NCBI GenBank assembly: GCA_964427415.1
Contig: CAYRUH010000011.1
Span: 27,761-91,760, forward strand
Source: Lentisalinibacter sp964427415
GTDB lineage: Bacteria > Pseudomonadota > Gammaproteobacteria > Steroidobacterales > Woeseiaceae
Reading direction: 5' to 3'
DNA: 64,000 bases
The notes under the pieces are model-generated. The model was not told where the DNA came from, did not search any database, and saw only the letters and a program-made list of their open reading frames with translations. A program made the position numbers and the translations under genes. Numbering within the stretch: position 1 is the first letter of the stretch; every line of letters starts with the position of its first letter. Positions 16,901 to 25,484 of the stretch are shown in pieces.

Positions 16901-19567
16901 ACCCCCGGTCAGCAGGTCACGGTTTCCTTCGACTGGAAGGGCAGCGATGCCAATGGAGGTGTCGTTGATGTCAGACTCTTCTCGGAGCTGAGCGGTGGCG
17001 GCGTCTCTGCGACGGAAATCATTCGCGAGGGCGCCGGATTTCCGGCGGACTGGACCACTGTCGGTCCGTTGACGATTAACCTCGGGCCCGACGTCAGTGG
17101 CGGGGTGTCGCTGCAGTTTACGGCGATCTGCGGAGCCGTTGCCGGATGCGTCTCCGACATCTTTATCGACAACGTCTCCATCATCAGCGGTGACGCTCCT
17201 GTCGACACGACGACCTCAGTGGACTTCGAGGGGGATACCGCGAGCCTGAGCTTTGACAACTTCGGTGGTGGCGAATCGACGGTGATCGCCAACCCGGACC
17301 AGAGCGGTATCAACACCAGCGGCCAGGTCGTACAGATGACCCGGACTTCGGAATCCGACTTCGGCGGCAGCACGCTGGCGTTGCCGGACGGGGTCGACTG
17401 GAGCCAGGGCGAGATCTTCACGATGAAGGTGTGGTCGCAGCGGGAAGTGCCGGTGCTGTTCAAGGTGGAGGGTAATCCGGCCGTGGAGCGGGACGACACC
17501 CACGACGGTGGCAGCGCCTGGCAGGAGCTCTGCTTCGACTTTACCGGCGACAACGCGGGCCCGCCGGTCACGGGCATCTCGATCTTCTTTGACCTGGGCG
17601 CGGTCGGTGACGTGGCGAACAATCCGGACGACTGGACGTTCTTCTACGACGATATCCAGCAGACGAGCGAGCCTTGTCCTGTGCCGCCGCCGCCGGCGCC
17701 GGAGTTCACGACGATCACGTTCGATGATCCGGAGACCACGTACACGCTGACCGATTTCGGTGGCACGGCTTCGACGGTGACCAACGACCCGGCGGGCGGA
17801 ATGAACCAGGTCGTGCTGACGGTGAAGTCGGATGCGGCCCAGGTATGGGCGGGCACGACGGTGTCCACGCTGCTGGACCAGGCGGTCCAGACGATCCCGC
17901 TGGATGCTGACAACACGCAGATGTCAGTGCGGGTGTTCTCGCCGGATGCGGGCATCCCGGTGCGGCTGAAGATCGAGGATGCGTCAGATGGCGCCATTGC
18001 GGTGGAGACCGAGGCGCTGACGACGACCGTCAATGCCTGGGAGACGCTGACCTTCGATTTTGCCAACGAAGCCGCAGGCACCCCCGTCTTCAACCCTGCG
18101 GCGACCTACAACAAGATCTCGATCTTCTTCAACTTCGGCACCGACGGGGCGACAGCGGGTGAGAAGTCCTACTACTTCGACGATATCGATGTCGGGGCTG
18201 GTGGCGGAGCTCCGGGCGGTGGCGAGTTGTTGACCAACGGTGATTTTGAGGCGAGTGATGCGGACAAGGCACCGTGGATCAATGCAGGCGGAATCGCGAC
18301 GAACAACTTCTACACAGCCGATGCCCTGGATGGTGAGCCCGTTTTCCAGACCAATCTAAGCCAGGTTGTGCCGATCACCCAGGGGGCAGAGTACGTCCTG
18401 ACCTTCAGGGCCAGAGCGTCTGTCGCTCGTGACATCATTGCCGGTATCGGTCTGAACGGAGGGGCGTTTACGGCAGATACGGCGACGGCACCGCTGACGA
18501 CCGAGTGGCAGAGCTACAGCTTCAACCTGACGGCGGTGGCCGATATCGGCACTGCCGAGAGTCGCGTGCTGTTCGATATGGGCGGTGTGACCAGCACCGT
18601 GAATATCGACGACGTCAGCCTGACTCCCGCGGGTGGCGGGGCCGAGCTTCTGACCAACGGTGATTTTGAGGCGAGCGATGCGGACAAGGCACCGTGGATC
18701 AATGCAGGCGGAATCGCGACGAACAACTTCTACACAGCCGATGCCCTGGATGGTGAGCCCGTTTTCCAGACCAATCTAAGCCAGGTTGTGCCGATCACCC
18801 AGGGGGCAGAGTACGTCCTGACCTTCAGGGCCAGAGCGTCTGTCGCTCGTGACATCATTGCCGGTATCGGTCTGAACGGAGGGGCGTTTACGGCAGATAC
18901 GGCGACGGCACCGCTGACGACCGAGTGGCAGAGCTACAGCTTCAACCTGACGGCGGTGGCCGATATCGGCACTGCCGAGAGTCGCGTGCTGTTCGATATG
19001 GGCGGTGTGACCAGCACCGTGAATATCGACGACGTCAGCCTGACCGAAGCGATCGGAGGCGGCGGTGGCGGCGGTGGCGGCGGTGCTATCGGCGAGCTGG
19101 CTATCAATGGCGGCTTTGAGACCGGGGATTTCACCGGCTGGGAGATATCCGTGAATGGCGGGACAATCACGACGACGTCCGATAGCTCGGCCGGCAGTTT
19201 TGCCGCAAATCTCAGTATCACCGCCGCAGGTAATCCGACATTGAAAGCGGCCAATCTGGGCGCGGGTTCCCTGACCCCCGGTCAGCAGGTCACGGTTTCC
19301 TTCGACTGGAAGGGCAGCGATGCCAATGGAGGTGTCGTTGATGTCAGACTCTTCTCGGAGCTGAGCGGTGGCGGCGTCTCTGCGACGGAAATCATTCGCG
19401 AGGGCGCCGGATTTCCGGCGGACTGGACCACTGTCGGTCCGTTGACGATTAACCTCGGGCCCGACGTCAGTGGCGGGGTGTCGCTGCAGTTTACGGCGAT
19501 CTGCGGAGCCGTTGCCGGATGCGTCTCCGACATCTTCATCGACAACGTCTCCATCGTGGCCAACTGA
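13988..19567 (+). CDS. Giant multi-module carbohydrate-binding lipoprotein (1859 aa)
   Basis: The lipobox is ALLLAACGQG. The mature protein appears to be binding-type beta-sandwich modules in series, with no catalytic motif seen. By sequence similarity I see: A (about 35-215), B (218-385), B (385-553), A (554-716), C (720-895), Gly linker, D (911-1066), A (1070-1237), A-like (1238-1408), E (1412-1545), E (1552-1685), Gly linker, D (1698-1859). D and E resemble CBM4/9 (NGGFE.GD..GW; NGDFEASD). B, C and D also occur in the GH16 protein. Several modules are recent copies at DNA level. It starts 46 bp after the GH16 gene. A role in holding glucan at the surface, analogous to SusD or SGBP proteins, is inferred. 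Confidence 0.8.
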   Translation: MHALASTRSVRKLALIASALLLAACGQGDGPESIANEPATPLPPVAPGSCDPINFEPECSSPEIVNFNGGATIIVDNPDPSGINTSARVAQMQKFPDEVFGGTLLNLDEPIDFAEGESYTVKVWSPRPVTVSFKLEEQGNPAGGLTVDEDHSGSGSWEELCFDFTGQAVPPPVVALTIIFDNGTLGQADTDPDNWTFYYDDITQVESCADSGGPGDIQPDVALFTSSGAADLVIPDDYAERTPFDSGSVIDPDYADDETFSPVLSVFSGADSGANIAQVGFIGFVEGFLTRYETVDFKLKGAPGFVVFVKLYDGVDALRLNLTSSSYSSELSDGWFQVSIPVADFADADQTTGIVFESDDSSETEFRMLLNDIGFSGTGTFVPADPGIIPEVSLFDRDGTPDLVIPDDFAEISVFGSDAVIDDDFRGDLDFSPALAVTTGFGYGIWNAQLAYLGFEPGFAAAYETLDFKVKGLSGDVIRVKFLNDPDPPYLDINVTESAFATALGNGWHQVSVPVTEFEGVATATDLLFETIAPPPDESFTYLLTDVGFSGAAPVDTTTSVDFEGDAASLSFDNFGGGESTVIANPDQSGINTSGQVVQMTRTSESDFGGSTLALPDGVDWSQGEIFTMKVWSQREVPVLFKVEGNPAVERDDTHDGGSAWQELCFDFTGDNAGPPVTGISIFFDLGAVGDVANDPDNWTFFYDDIQQTSEPCPVPPPEPGDHGPGTAGVFTETTTESTIAITSITNSIEFGGNNTVADPASTAIPAFEGGVVLSIDYQDSGSTFGGAVLNFGGVDLTPFDTLNFTVDTSGIAGFADLTIQIEPPGAGAAGTNVLLSSYTPVATSGNWATYAIPLTDFTATDFSAAANLGFWNPKDGSDGLAFGTLYVDDVYFSTEGGSGGGGGGGGGATGELVINGGFETGDLTGWEVLPNGGTITTTTDSSAGSFAANLNITAAGNPTLKAANLGAGSLTPGQQVTVSFDWKGSDANGGVVDVRLFSELSGGGVSATEIIREGAGFPADWTTVGPLTINLGPDVSGGVSLQFTAICGAVAGCVSDIFIDNVSIISGDAPVDTTTSVDFEGDTASLSFDNFGGGESTVIANPDQSGINTSGQVVQMTRTSESDFGGSTLALPDGVDWSQGEIFTMKVWSQREVPVLFKVEGNPAVERDDTHDGGSAWQELCFDFTGDNAGPPVTGISIFFDLGAVGDVANNPDDWTFFYDDIQQTSEPCPVPPPPAPEFTTITFDDPETTYTLTDFGGTASTVTNDPAGGMNQVVLTVKSDAAQVWAGTTVSTLLDQAVQTIPLDADNTQMSVRVFSPDAGIPVRLKIEDASDGAIAVETEALTTTVNAWETLTFDFANEAAGTPVFNPAATYNKISIFFNFGTDGATAGEKSYYFDDIDVGAGGGAPGGGELLTNGDFEASDADKAPWINAGGIATNNFYTADALDGEPVFQTNLSQVVPITQGAEYVLTFRARASVARDIIAGIGLNGGAFTADTATAPLTTEWQSYSFNLTAVADIGTAESRVLFDMGGVTSTVNIDDVSLTPAGGGAELLTNGDFEASDADKAPWINAGGIATNNFYTADALDGEPVFQTNLSQVVPITQGAEYVLTFRARASVARDIIAGIGLNGGAFTADTATAPLTTEWQSYSFNLTAVADIGTAESRVLFDMGGVTSTVNIDDVSLTEAIGGGGGGGGGGAIGELAINGGFETGDFTGWEISVNGGTITTTSDSSAGSFAANLSITAAGNPTLKAANLGAGSLTPGQQVTVSFDWKGSDANGGVVDVRLFSELSGGGVSATEIIREGAGFPADWTTVGPLTINLGPDVSGGVSLQFTAICGAVAGCVSDIFIDNVSIVAN
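15649..16134 (+). repeat. Duplicated A module, first copy
   Basis: About 485 bp starting at the codons for VDTTTSVDFEGD and ending at SEPC is repeated almost unchanged at 17200-17685, offset 1551 bp (517 codons). Only scattered differences are seen, such as GATGCTGCG versus GATACCGCG. The copies are in frame and in the same gene. Confidence 0.8.
16736..17190 (+). repeat. Duplicated D module, first copy
   Basis: This segment encodes the CBM4/9-like module starting NGGFETGDLTGWE. It recurs at 19109-19563, offset 2373 bp (791 codons), with long identical tracts. The differences cluster in the first 100 bp. Confidence 0.75.
18232..19044 (+). repeat. Tandem duplication of the E module (period 420 bp)
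   Basis: Bases 18232-18624 and 18652-19044 are direct repeats 420 bp apart (140 codons). They differ at one base in about 393 (T18256 versus C18676). The codons between the copies (TPAGGGAE) form a short linker. This is the youngest duplication in the gene. Confidence 0.88.
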
Positions 19568-19641
19568 TGGCGAGGCAGGCAGAGAAAATGCACCGAATCG
19601 ACGTTCATCAAGAAGTCAAACATCAAGAAAGAGTAGTCGCT

Positions 19642-22600
19642 ATGGCCAAATCCAGCTTCTCCAATAGTATGGCCGTCATTGGCAGCCTGCTGGCCGCCGT
19701 GCTGATTTTCGCCGTGCCCGACGTGACGCACGCCCAGGCGAACAAGGTCGAGACCTACAAGGACGAGAAGGGCTGGAAACTCAAGGTTGACGGCGAGGAC
19801 TTCTACGTCAAGGGTGTCGTCTGGGGTTACTCGCCGCGGGGCCAGAACTACAGCTACGGCCTGTTCAACGAATCCGACGACTTCATCCGCAAGGTGCTCG
19901 ACTATGAGTTCGGCCTGATGAAAAAGATGGGCGTGAACACGATCCGCAGCTTCACGACGATCCCGCCGGAGTGGGTCGAGTACATCTACCGCGAACACGG
20001 CATCATGAGCGTCGTCAATCCGCTCATGGGCCGCTACGGCTATACCGTCGGCGGCAATTGGGTACCGTTCACCGACTATTCCGACCCGCTGACACGGGAG
20101 ACCCTGAAGCGGGACATGCAGGAGTTCGTGCGCACCTACAAGGATACCCCTGGCGTCCTGATGTTCGCGTTCGGCAATGAGAGTAATTACGGCCTGTCCT
20201 GGTCCAGCTTCGAGATCGAGAATCTGCCCGAGGGTGAGCAAAATACGGCGAAGGCGCGATATCTCTACAGTCTGTTCGAGGAGGTGATATCCGCGGGCAA
20301 GTCCATCGCACCCAATCATCCGTTCAGCATCGTGAACGGCGACATCCAGTACATCGACCTCATCGCGGAACTCGTTCCGTCTCTCGACATCCTTGGCAGC
20401 AACGTCTACCGAGGCACGAGTTTCACGGACCTGTGGGAGCAGGTGGACGAGAAGCTCGACCTGCCCGTGGTCTTCTTCGAGTTTGGCAGCGATGCGTTCA
20501 ACGCCCGCACCTTCCAGGAAGATCAGGCCGCTCAGGCCCTGATCCTGAAGGAGCAGTGGCAGGAGATCTACCGCAAGTCCTACGGCAATGGCGAAGAGGG
20601 CAACGCCATCGGCGGCTACATCTTCGAGTGGCGCGATGAATGGTGGAAATACCTGCAAACGGAGAACCTCGACATCCAGGACACCAATGCCTCGTGGTCT
20701 AACCAGGCCTATTTGTTCGACTGGACACCCGACGGCAACAACATGAACGAGGAGTGGTTCGGCATCACCGCGCTAGGTACGCCGAATGCGGAAGGTGTCT
20801 ACAAGGCGGTGCCGCGCATGGCCTACGACGTCATGAAGGAAGTGTTCTCGATGGATCCCTACGAGGCGTCCATGAGCGGGATCAACAGCATGTTCGCTAC
20901 CATGGACGTGGACTACTACGAGTTGCGGGGTGACGTGCGCCGGGTGAAGGCCGCAGTCGTCGAGTCCGAACGCCGGCTCAGGTTTACGGGCGGGCGCTTT
21001 CAGGCGGAGTTCGTCACCCGTGGCGAAGATCAGCCCATCGAGGAAGACGGCGAGAATGCGCTGGAGTTCAGCGACGGGCAAATGGTGTTCCTCGATTTCG
21101 CTTTCAACCCTAACTCCAGGCTGGATGGCCAGCTCACGCTGAACGTGCTGGGAGATGTTGCCGATAAGCGGCCGTTGGAGTTCAGCTACGGCGACCGCGG
21201 CCTGGACCGCGAGATCGAGGTAGCCACGGAGGAGATAGACGGTATCCCTGTGACTCCTGTTCGCATCGATGATGGTCGGCGCATCGAGATCTACGACTTC
21301 AACGCGCAGTATCGTGGTGAAGAATTCGATCTGGAGGCCTTCTATCACACGCCACGTTTCCACTGGGGCTTCGAAGGCGATTTCTTCGGTCTCGTTGCAG
21401 AGGCCACCGACATCGCAGGTATCGACGTCTGGGATGCCAGCGCACCCTCGGGCGTGGAAATCAAAGGCAAGGGCACATGGGAGGGTCTCACGCTCCTCGC
21501 CGGCCCCGAGGTCTACTGGGGCGCGAACCCGAAGGCGATTGTCAAGTACGACTGGAACCTCGCGGACATGGACTGGACCTTTATCCATTCCGAAGACATT
21601 GCGCGCCGCGGCGAGTCCGTGGGCGGAGCCGGGCAGACCGAACGCCAGTCCCGGCAGACGACGATCTACACGAATAAGACCTTCGCGAACGGCTGGGAGC
21701 TGGAGCTCGGCGGTATCATGTCGGCCACGGAGAAGGTGGGCGAGACATACGATCGCGTCGACAATGCCGGCAACGTTTTTCTGGACGAGATCGACTGGGA
21801 AGACACGCTTGGCTTCAAGGCAAAGCTCACCTTCCCGCTAATGGGCACGCGGACCTATCTGTCGGCGCAGCGTGCCGGACTCGTCGCGGACGGCGGCCAG
21901 CATCACAAGGTGTACGGCGTTACAGATCCGAGCCAGCTGCCGTATTCCGGCCTCGGCAACAAGCAGGAGTATGAGGCCGGGATGCAACTGTTTTTCGGCA
22001 ACTTCATGGTCTTCCCGCGTTTGATGTATCGGGACAATCTCGTCCACGCGAACCCGCTCATCGAGCCGGAGATCGTCGACGGTATCCTACAGCCGGGCAC
22101 CAACCCGCGTAACCGTGATGCCGATCCGTTCGCGGTCCTCGGCAACCGTGAGGCCCGCTCGGGCGAGATCTACTTCACCTGGGACCCGACCGGTGCAACG
22201 CCCTACTACGACTGGGACAACGAGTGGCGGGAGGACGCGCCGTTCGCGATCGACTTCGGTGGCACGTACACAGAGTTCCCGACCCGGACGGACTCGTTCC
22301 GGTTCTTCTTCGGGCCCACCGAGTCGAACGCTGCGTTCGGTCAGGGCCTGCCCGCCGAGGATGTATGGACGCTCTCCAGCCGCGCGACGTTCAATACGAA
22401 GAATCGGACCAAGCTGATCTTCAAGGGGATCCGGGGCTTCCAGCAATCGACGGGCGACCCGACCGGCGGCACCCGCGACTTCTGGGAGCTGCACGGCAAG
22501 GCGGTCTGGGGCGGCCGCCATATCCTGTCCGGCTACTTCATGAAGGACCGCTGGGGTCCGTACGACTTCTACCGCCAGTTCAACATCGTTTTCCCGGAGC

Positions 22601-22797
22601 AGGTCGAGCTCGATTACTCTTACCTGCTCGGATCGGGATTCGGTGCGATCGCGGATCGGCTGGCAGAAGACCGTGCGACCAAGATCGGCGTCCGTGCGCT
22701 GTACCGTTCCTTCGGCGAAGACTCGGAGGCCGAGGAAGAGTTTCCGGGCAGCGATTACATCTTCAGCGTCAACGTCTACTTCATCTATCAGTTCTAG
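19642..22797 (+). CDS. Clan GH-A-like glycosidase fused to a predicted outer-membrane beta-barrel
   Basis: A 1051-aa protein with signal peptide (MAKSSFSNSM..., cleaved near VTHAQA). Residues about 30-430 form a GH2/GH5/GH72-like TIM barrel (FYVKGVVWGYSPRG, MGVNTIRSF). The likely acid/base is Glu180 in FAFGNESNYG and the nucleophile Glu280 in VVFFEFGSDAF. Residues about 450-650 look like a beta-rich binding region. From about 650 to the end there are alternating, aromatic-rich strands (LTLLAGPEVYWG, TKLIFKGIRGF, ILSGYFMKDRWG). The protein ends IFSVNVYFIYQF, with the C-terminal Phe of outer-membrane barrels. It could be a surface glucan hydrolase or glucanosyltransferase. The start is the ATG at 19642, just before the signal peptide. 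Confidence 0.75.
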   Translation: MAKSSFSNSMAVIGSLLAAVLIFAVPDVTHAQANKVETYKDEKGWKLKVDGEDFYVKGVVWGYSPRGQNYSYGLFNESDDFIRKVLDYEFGLMKKMGVNTIRSFTTIPPEWVEYIYREHGIMSVVNPLMGRYGYTVGGNWVPFTDYSDPLTRETLKRDMQEFVRTYKDTPGVLMFAFGNESNYGLSWSSFEIENLPEGEQNTAKARYLYSLFEEVISAGKSIAPNHPFSIVNGDIQYIDLIAELVPSLDILGSNVYRGTSFTDLWEQVDEKLDLPVVFFEFGSDAFNARTFQEDQAAQALILKEQWQEIYRKSYGNGEEGNAIGGYIFEWRDEWWKYLQTENLDIQDTNASWSNQAYLFDWTPDGNNMNEEWFGITALGTPNAEGVYKAVPRMAYDVMKEVFSMDPYEASMSGINSMFATMDVDYYELRGDVRRVKAAVVESERRLRFTGGRFQAEFVTRGEDQPIEEDGENALEFSDGQMVFLDFAFNPNSRLDGQLTLNVLGDVADKRPLEFSYGDRGLDREIEVATEEIDGIPVTPVRIDDGRRIEIYDFNAQYRGEEFDLEAFYHTPRFHWGFEGDFFGLVAEATDIAGIDVWDASAPSGVEIKGKGTWEGLTLLAGPEVYWGANPKAIVKYDWNLADMDWTFIHSEDIARRGESVGGAGQTERQSRQTTIYTNKTFANGWELELGGIMSATEKVGETYDRVDNAGNVFLDEIDWEDTLGFKAKLTFPLMGTRTYLSAQRAGLVADGGQHHKVYGVTDPSQLPYSGLGNKQEYEAGMQLFFGNFMVFPRLMYRDNLVHANPLIEPEIVDGILQPGTNPRNRDADPFAVLGNREARSGEIYFTWDPTGATPYYDWDNEWREDAPFAIDFGGTYTEFPTRTDSFRFFFGPTESNAAFGQGLPAEDVWTLSSRATFNTKNRTKLIFKGIRGFQQSTGDPTGGTRDFWELHGKAVWGGRHILSGYFMKDRWGPYDFYRQFNIVFPEQVELDYSYLLGSGFGAIADRLAEDRATKIGVRALYRSFGEDSEAEEEFPGSDYIFSVNVYFIYQF

Positions 22798-22829
22798 AGA
22801 AGCGCATGCACAGCCGAGGTATTATTGGA

Positions 22830-23585
22830 ATGAGTGAGCTGAATCGACAAAATGCCAGGCCGGCGCGCGGCAAGCACCTGTTCCTTGCGCTGCTGGGTAC
22901 GGCAGCGCTGGTCTCTGCCGGCTGCAGCGGTGAGCCCGATGCGGGCGATGGCGAGCTGATCAACACCATCGTCCTGCCGACGGACGTGGTCCTCGATCTG
23001 CATTGCGAGGATGTCGGTGTTCACCCGGAGACCTGCGTTCTGGAGGACCCGGAGAATCCGTTCGCGACCACGACGATCATCGAGTTCGACGTCAATGACG
23101 CCGACGCGTCGAACAAGTTCGATCTGTTCAATTCGCTGCCGCCGGGACCATCGGGCGCTAAGGCGCGTTTCTACTTCTGGGCGACCGCGCTGGCGCAGCG
23201 GCCCTCCGGCGAGAATCAGTATTTCACTGCGCTCGCTCTGCACGAGCTGTTCGATGCGAACAGCAACGCGATATCCCAGGACGAATTGGTGCGCGAACAG
23301 GCGCTCAAGGCCTACCGTGCCTTGCTGGATAATTTCTTCGGTTCGGTCACGGTATTCACATGCTGCCCGGGCGCGAGCCCCGATGGCGAACCCGTACCCT
23401 TCCCCGTGCCGCTCAATGAACTCACGGCGGATGCCCTGTACCGGACGGATGCCACGGGCTTCCGGCGGCTGGTTCCGGGCGATCCCATCCTTGTACTCGG
23501 GGTACTGCTCGACTGGGGCTATGCCTATCAGCCTGCCACTCCGCCCGATTTTAACGACGGTGTAGTGTCCGTTATCGGAAACTGA
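22830..23585 (+). CDS. Small lipoprotein of unknown function in the glucan operon
   Basis: About 251 aa with lipobox LVSAGCSG after a long n-region. I do not recognise the family. The mature part carries cysteines in LHCEDVGVHPETCVLED and a TCCPG pair, a helical middle (QYFTALALHELFDANSN; VREQALKAYRALLDNFF) and a C-terminal strand region. It lies 32 bp after the barrel-bearing glycosidase and 17 bp before the next glycosidase, so it is probably an accessory of glucan binding or processing. An alternative in-frame ATG at 22806 would add eight residues. Confidence 0.65.
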   Translation: MSELNRQNARPARGKHLFLALLGTAALVSAGCSGEPDAGDGELINTIVLPTDVVLDLHCEDVGVHPETCVLEDPENPFATTTIIEFDVNDADASNKFDLFNSLPPGPSGAKARFYFWATALAQRPSGENQYFTALALHELFDANSNAISQDELVREQALKAYRALLDNFFGSVTVFTCCPGASPDGEPVPFPVPLNELTADALYRTDATGFRRLVPGDPILVLGVLLDWGYAYQPATPPDFNDGVVSVIGN

Positions 23586-23602
23586 TCGGCCACGGCCGGC
23601 GC

Positions 23603-25390
23603 ATGCGCCGAGCGCTTTTCATCAAGGCCCTGTTGCTGGCGGGGCCTTTCGCGTTGTGGAAGTCGGTGGTGATGGCGGAACCCGTTCCCGTCGAATTGCG
23701 GCAGACCGGGCAGGGCTGGGAGCTGCTGCGCGGCGGCGAACCGTATTTCATCCGCGGTGCCGGCGGCAACCACTCGCTGGAGCTGCTGGCCGCGGCCGGC
23801 GCCAACTCGGTGCGCACCTGGGGCGCGGATGATCTCGAACCCATGCTCGACGAAGCGCATGCGCTCGGTCTCACGGTCACCGTAGGCATCTGGCTCGGCC
23901 ACGAGCGCCACGGTTTCGATTACGACGACCCAGAGCAGGTGGCCGGGCAACAGGAGCGTGTACGTGGCGCCGTTCTGCGCTACAAGGAGCATCCGGCCAT
24001 CCTGCTGTGGGGGATCGGCAACGAGATGGAAGGCTTTGAAGAAGGCGACGATCCTGCCGTCTGGAAGGCCGTGAACGACGTTGCCGCCTTGGTCAAGCGG
24101 CTGGACCCTCACCATCCGACGATGACGGTCACGACATTTGTCCACGGCGAGCGCATCGAATACGTCCACCGCCGGAGCCCTGCTATCGACATTCATGGGA
24201 TCAACGCCTATGGCGGCGCCGGCGTGGTACCCGGGCTGCTGGATGCTGGCGGCGCGACGAAGCCTTTCATACTGACCGAGTTCGGTCCCGCTGGGCCGTG
24301 GGAGATGCCTGCGACCGAATGGGGAGCGCCCCTGGAGCAGACCAGCGCCGAGAAAGCCGGGTCCTACCGCGAGGGCTGGGAGAAGGGCATCGCGGCGGCC
24401 CCGGGCCGGGCGCTGGGCGGCTATGCCTTCCTGTGGGGCCACAAGATGGAGGCCACCGGGACCTGGTTCGGCATGTTCCTGGAGGATGGTGCGAAGACGG
24501 CCGCCGTCGATGCCATGACCGAGATCTGGTCGGGTAAGCCACCGGACGACCGGGCACCGCGGGCGGCGGCGCTGGAGGTCATCGGTTCCACGCGGGTCGA
24601 ACCGGGTACTACCATCGAGGTTCGCACGTCCGCCGAGGACCCGGAAGGCGGAGAGGTCCGCGTCCGCTGGGAGTTGCGGTCCGACTCGGCGGAGTACCTG
24701 ACCGGCGGCGATTTCCGGCCTGACATGCCTGCTGTCGAGGGTGCCGTCGAGCAAGGGGGCGTCGACGGTGCGAGGGTGCGTATGCCCGGGGAGCCGGGAC
24801 CCTATCGCCTGTTTCTGTATGCTTACGACGAGGCGGGCCATGCCGCCACCGCGAACGTTCCTCTGCTGGTGGAGGGCGAGTCGCGTACGCCCCTGCCGTT
24901 TCCCGTGTACGACGACGGTCTCGACGGGATGCCCTGGGCGCCTTCGGGCTGGATGGGCGACATCGACGACCTGACACTGGACGGCGGGCACGCCGACGAG
25001 GTCCGTGACGGCAGGCACAGTATCCGGCTGCGCTTTGGCAAGCGCTATGGCTGGGCCGGCATCGCCTGGCAGCACCCGCCCAACAACTGGGGCGACCAGG
25101 AAGGCGGCTACGATCTGCGCGGCGCACGGGAGCTGGAACTCTGGGCGCGGGGCGAGTACGGCGGCGAGAAGGTGAGCTTCGGGGTCGGTCTGCTCGGCGA
25201 GGACAAGGCGCATCCCGACTCTGCCATCCGCAAGGTGGATGGCATCGTGCTGACCCGGGAATGGCGGCGCTACACGGTGCCGCTGAGGGGGGCGGACCTC
25301 TCGAACATCAAGACCGGGTTCGTGATCATGCTGAGCGGGCGTGCCACGTCCGTGACGGTCTACCTCGACGGCATCCGCTACGTGCGCTGA
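23603..25390 (+). CDS. Exported clan GH-A-like glycosidase with C-terminal binding module
   Basis: A 595-aa protein with an N-terminal signal or anchor (MRRALFIKALLLAGPFALWK). The TIM barrel (about 30-320) contains GANSVRTWG, acid/base Glu141 in WGIGNEMEG and nucleophile Glu226 in PFILTEFGPAG, plus GGYAFLWGHKMEATGTWFG. Residues about 325-430 form an Ig-like domain. Residues 435-595 form a CBM11/CIA30-like sandwich (YDDGLDGMPWAPSGWMGD...VTVYLDGIRYVR). It is related in fold to the glycosidase at 19642 but lacks the barrel. Substrate specificity cannot be read from sequence. The operon context points to beta-1,3-glucan. It is the last gene of the plus-strand operon. Confidence 0.8.
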   Translation: MRRALFIKALLLAGPFALWKSVVMAEPVPVELRQTGQGWELLRGGEPYFIRGAGGNHSLELLAAAGANSVRTWGADDLEPMLDEAHALGLTVTVGIWLGHERHGFDYDDPEQVAGQQERVRGAVLRYKEHPAILLWGIGNEMEGFEEGDDPAVWKAVNDVAALVKRLDPHHPTMTVTTFVHGERIEYVHRRSPAIDIHGINAYGGAGVVPGLLDAGGATKPFILTEFGPAGPWEMPATEWGAPLEQTSAEKAGSYREGWEKGIAAAPGRALGGYAFLWGHKMEATGTWFGMFLEDGAKTAAVDAMTEIWSGKPPDDRAPRAAALEVIGSTRVEPGTTIEVRTSAEDPEGGEVRVRWELRSDSAEYLTGGDFRPDMPAVEGAVEQGGVDGARVRMPGEPGPYRLFLYAYDEAGHAATANVPLLVEGESRTPLPFPVYDDGLDGMPWAPSGWMGDIDDLTLDGGHADEVRDGRHSIRLRFGKRYGWAGIAWQHPPNNWGDQEGGYDLRGARELELWARGEYGGEKVSFGVGLLGEDKAHPDSAIRKVDGIVLTREWRRYTVPLRGADLSNIKTGFVIMLSGRATSVTVYLDGIRYVR

Positions 25391-25484
25391 CCTCGCCCCG
25401 GAGGGTACGCAAGGTAGCCCTGAGGATGCCCCTCGGATGTTGCAGGGCCCGTCGATTCGCGGATCTGCAGCGTTGACGGGATGG

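Noticed and set aside
15649..19563. Could the repeated blocks be a CRISPR array or a phage tail repeat?
   Set aside because: Repeats are hundreds of bases long, in frame and protein coding. There are no short spacers and no cas genes.
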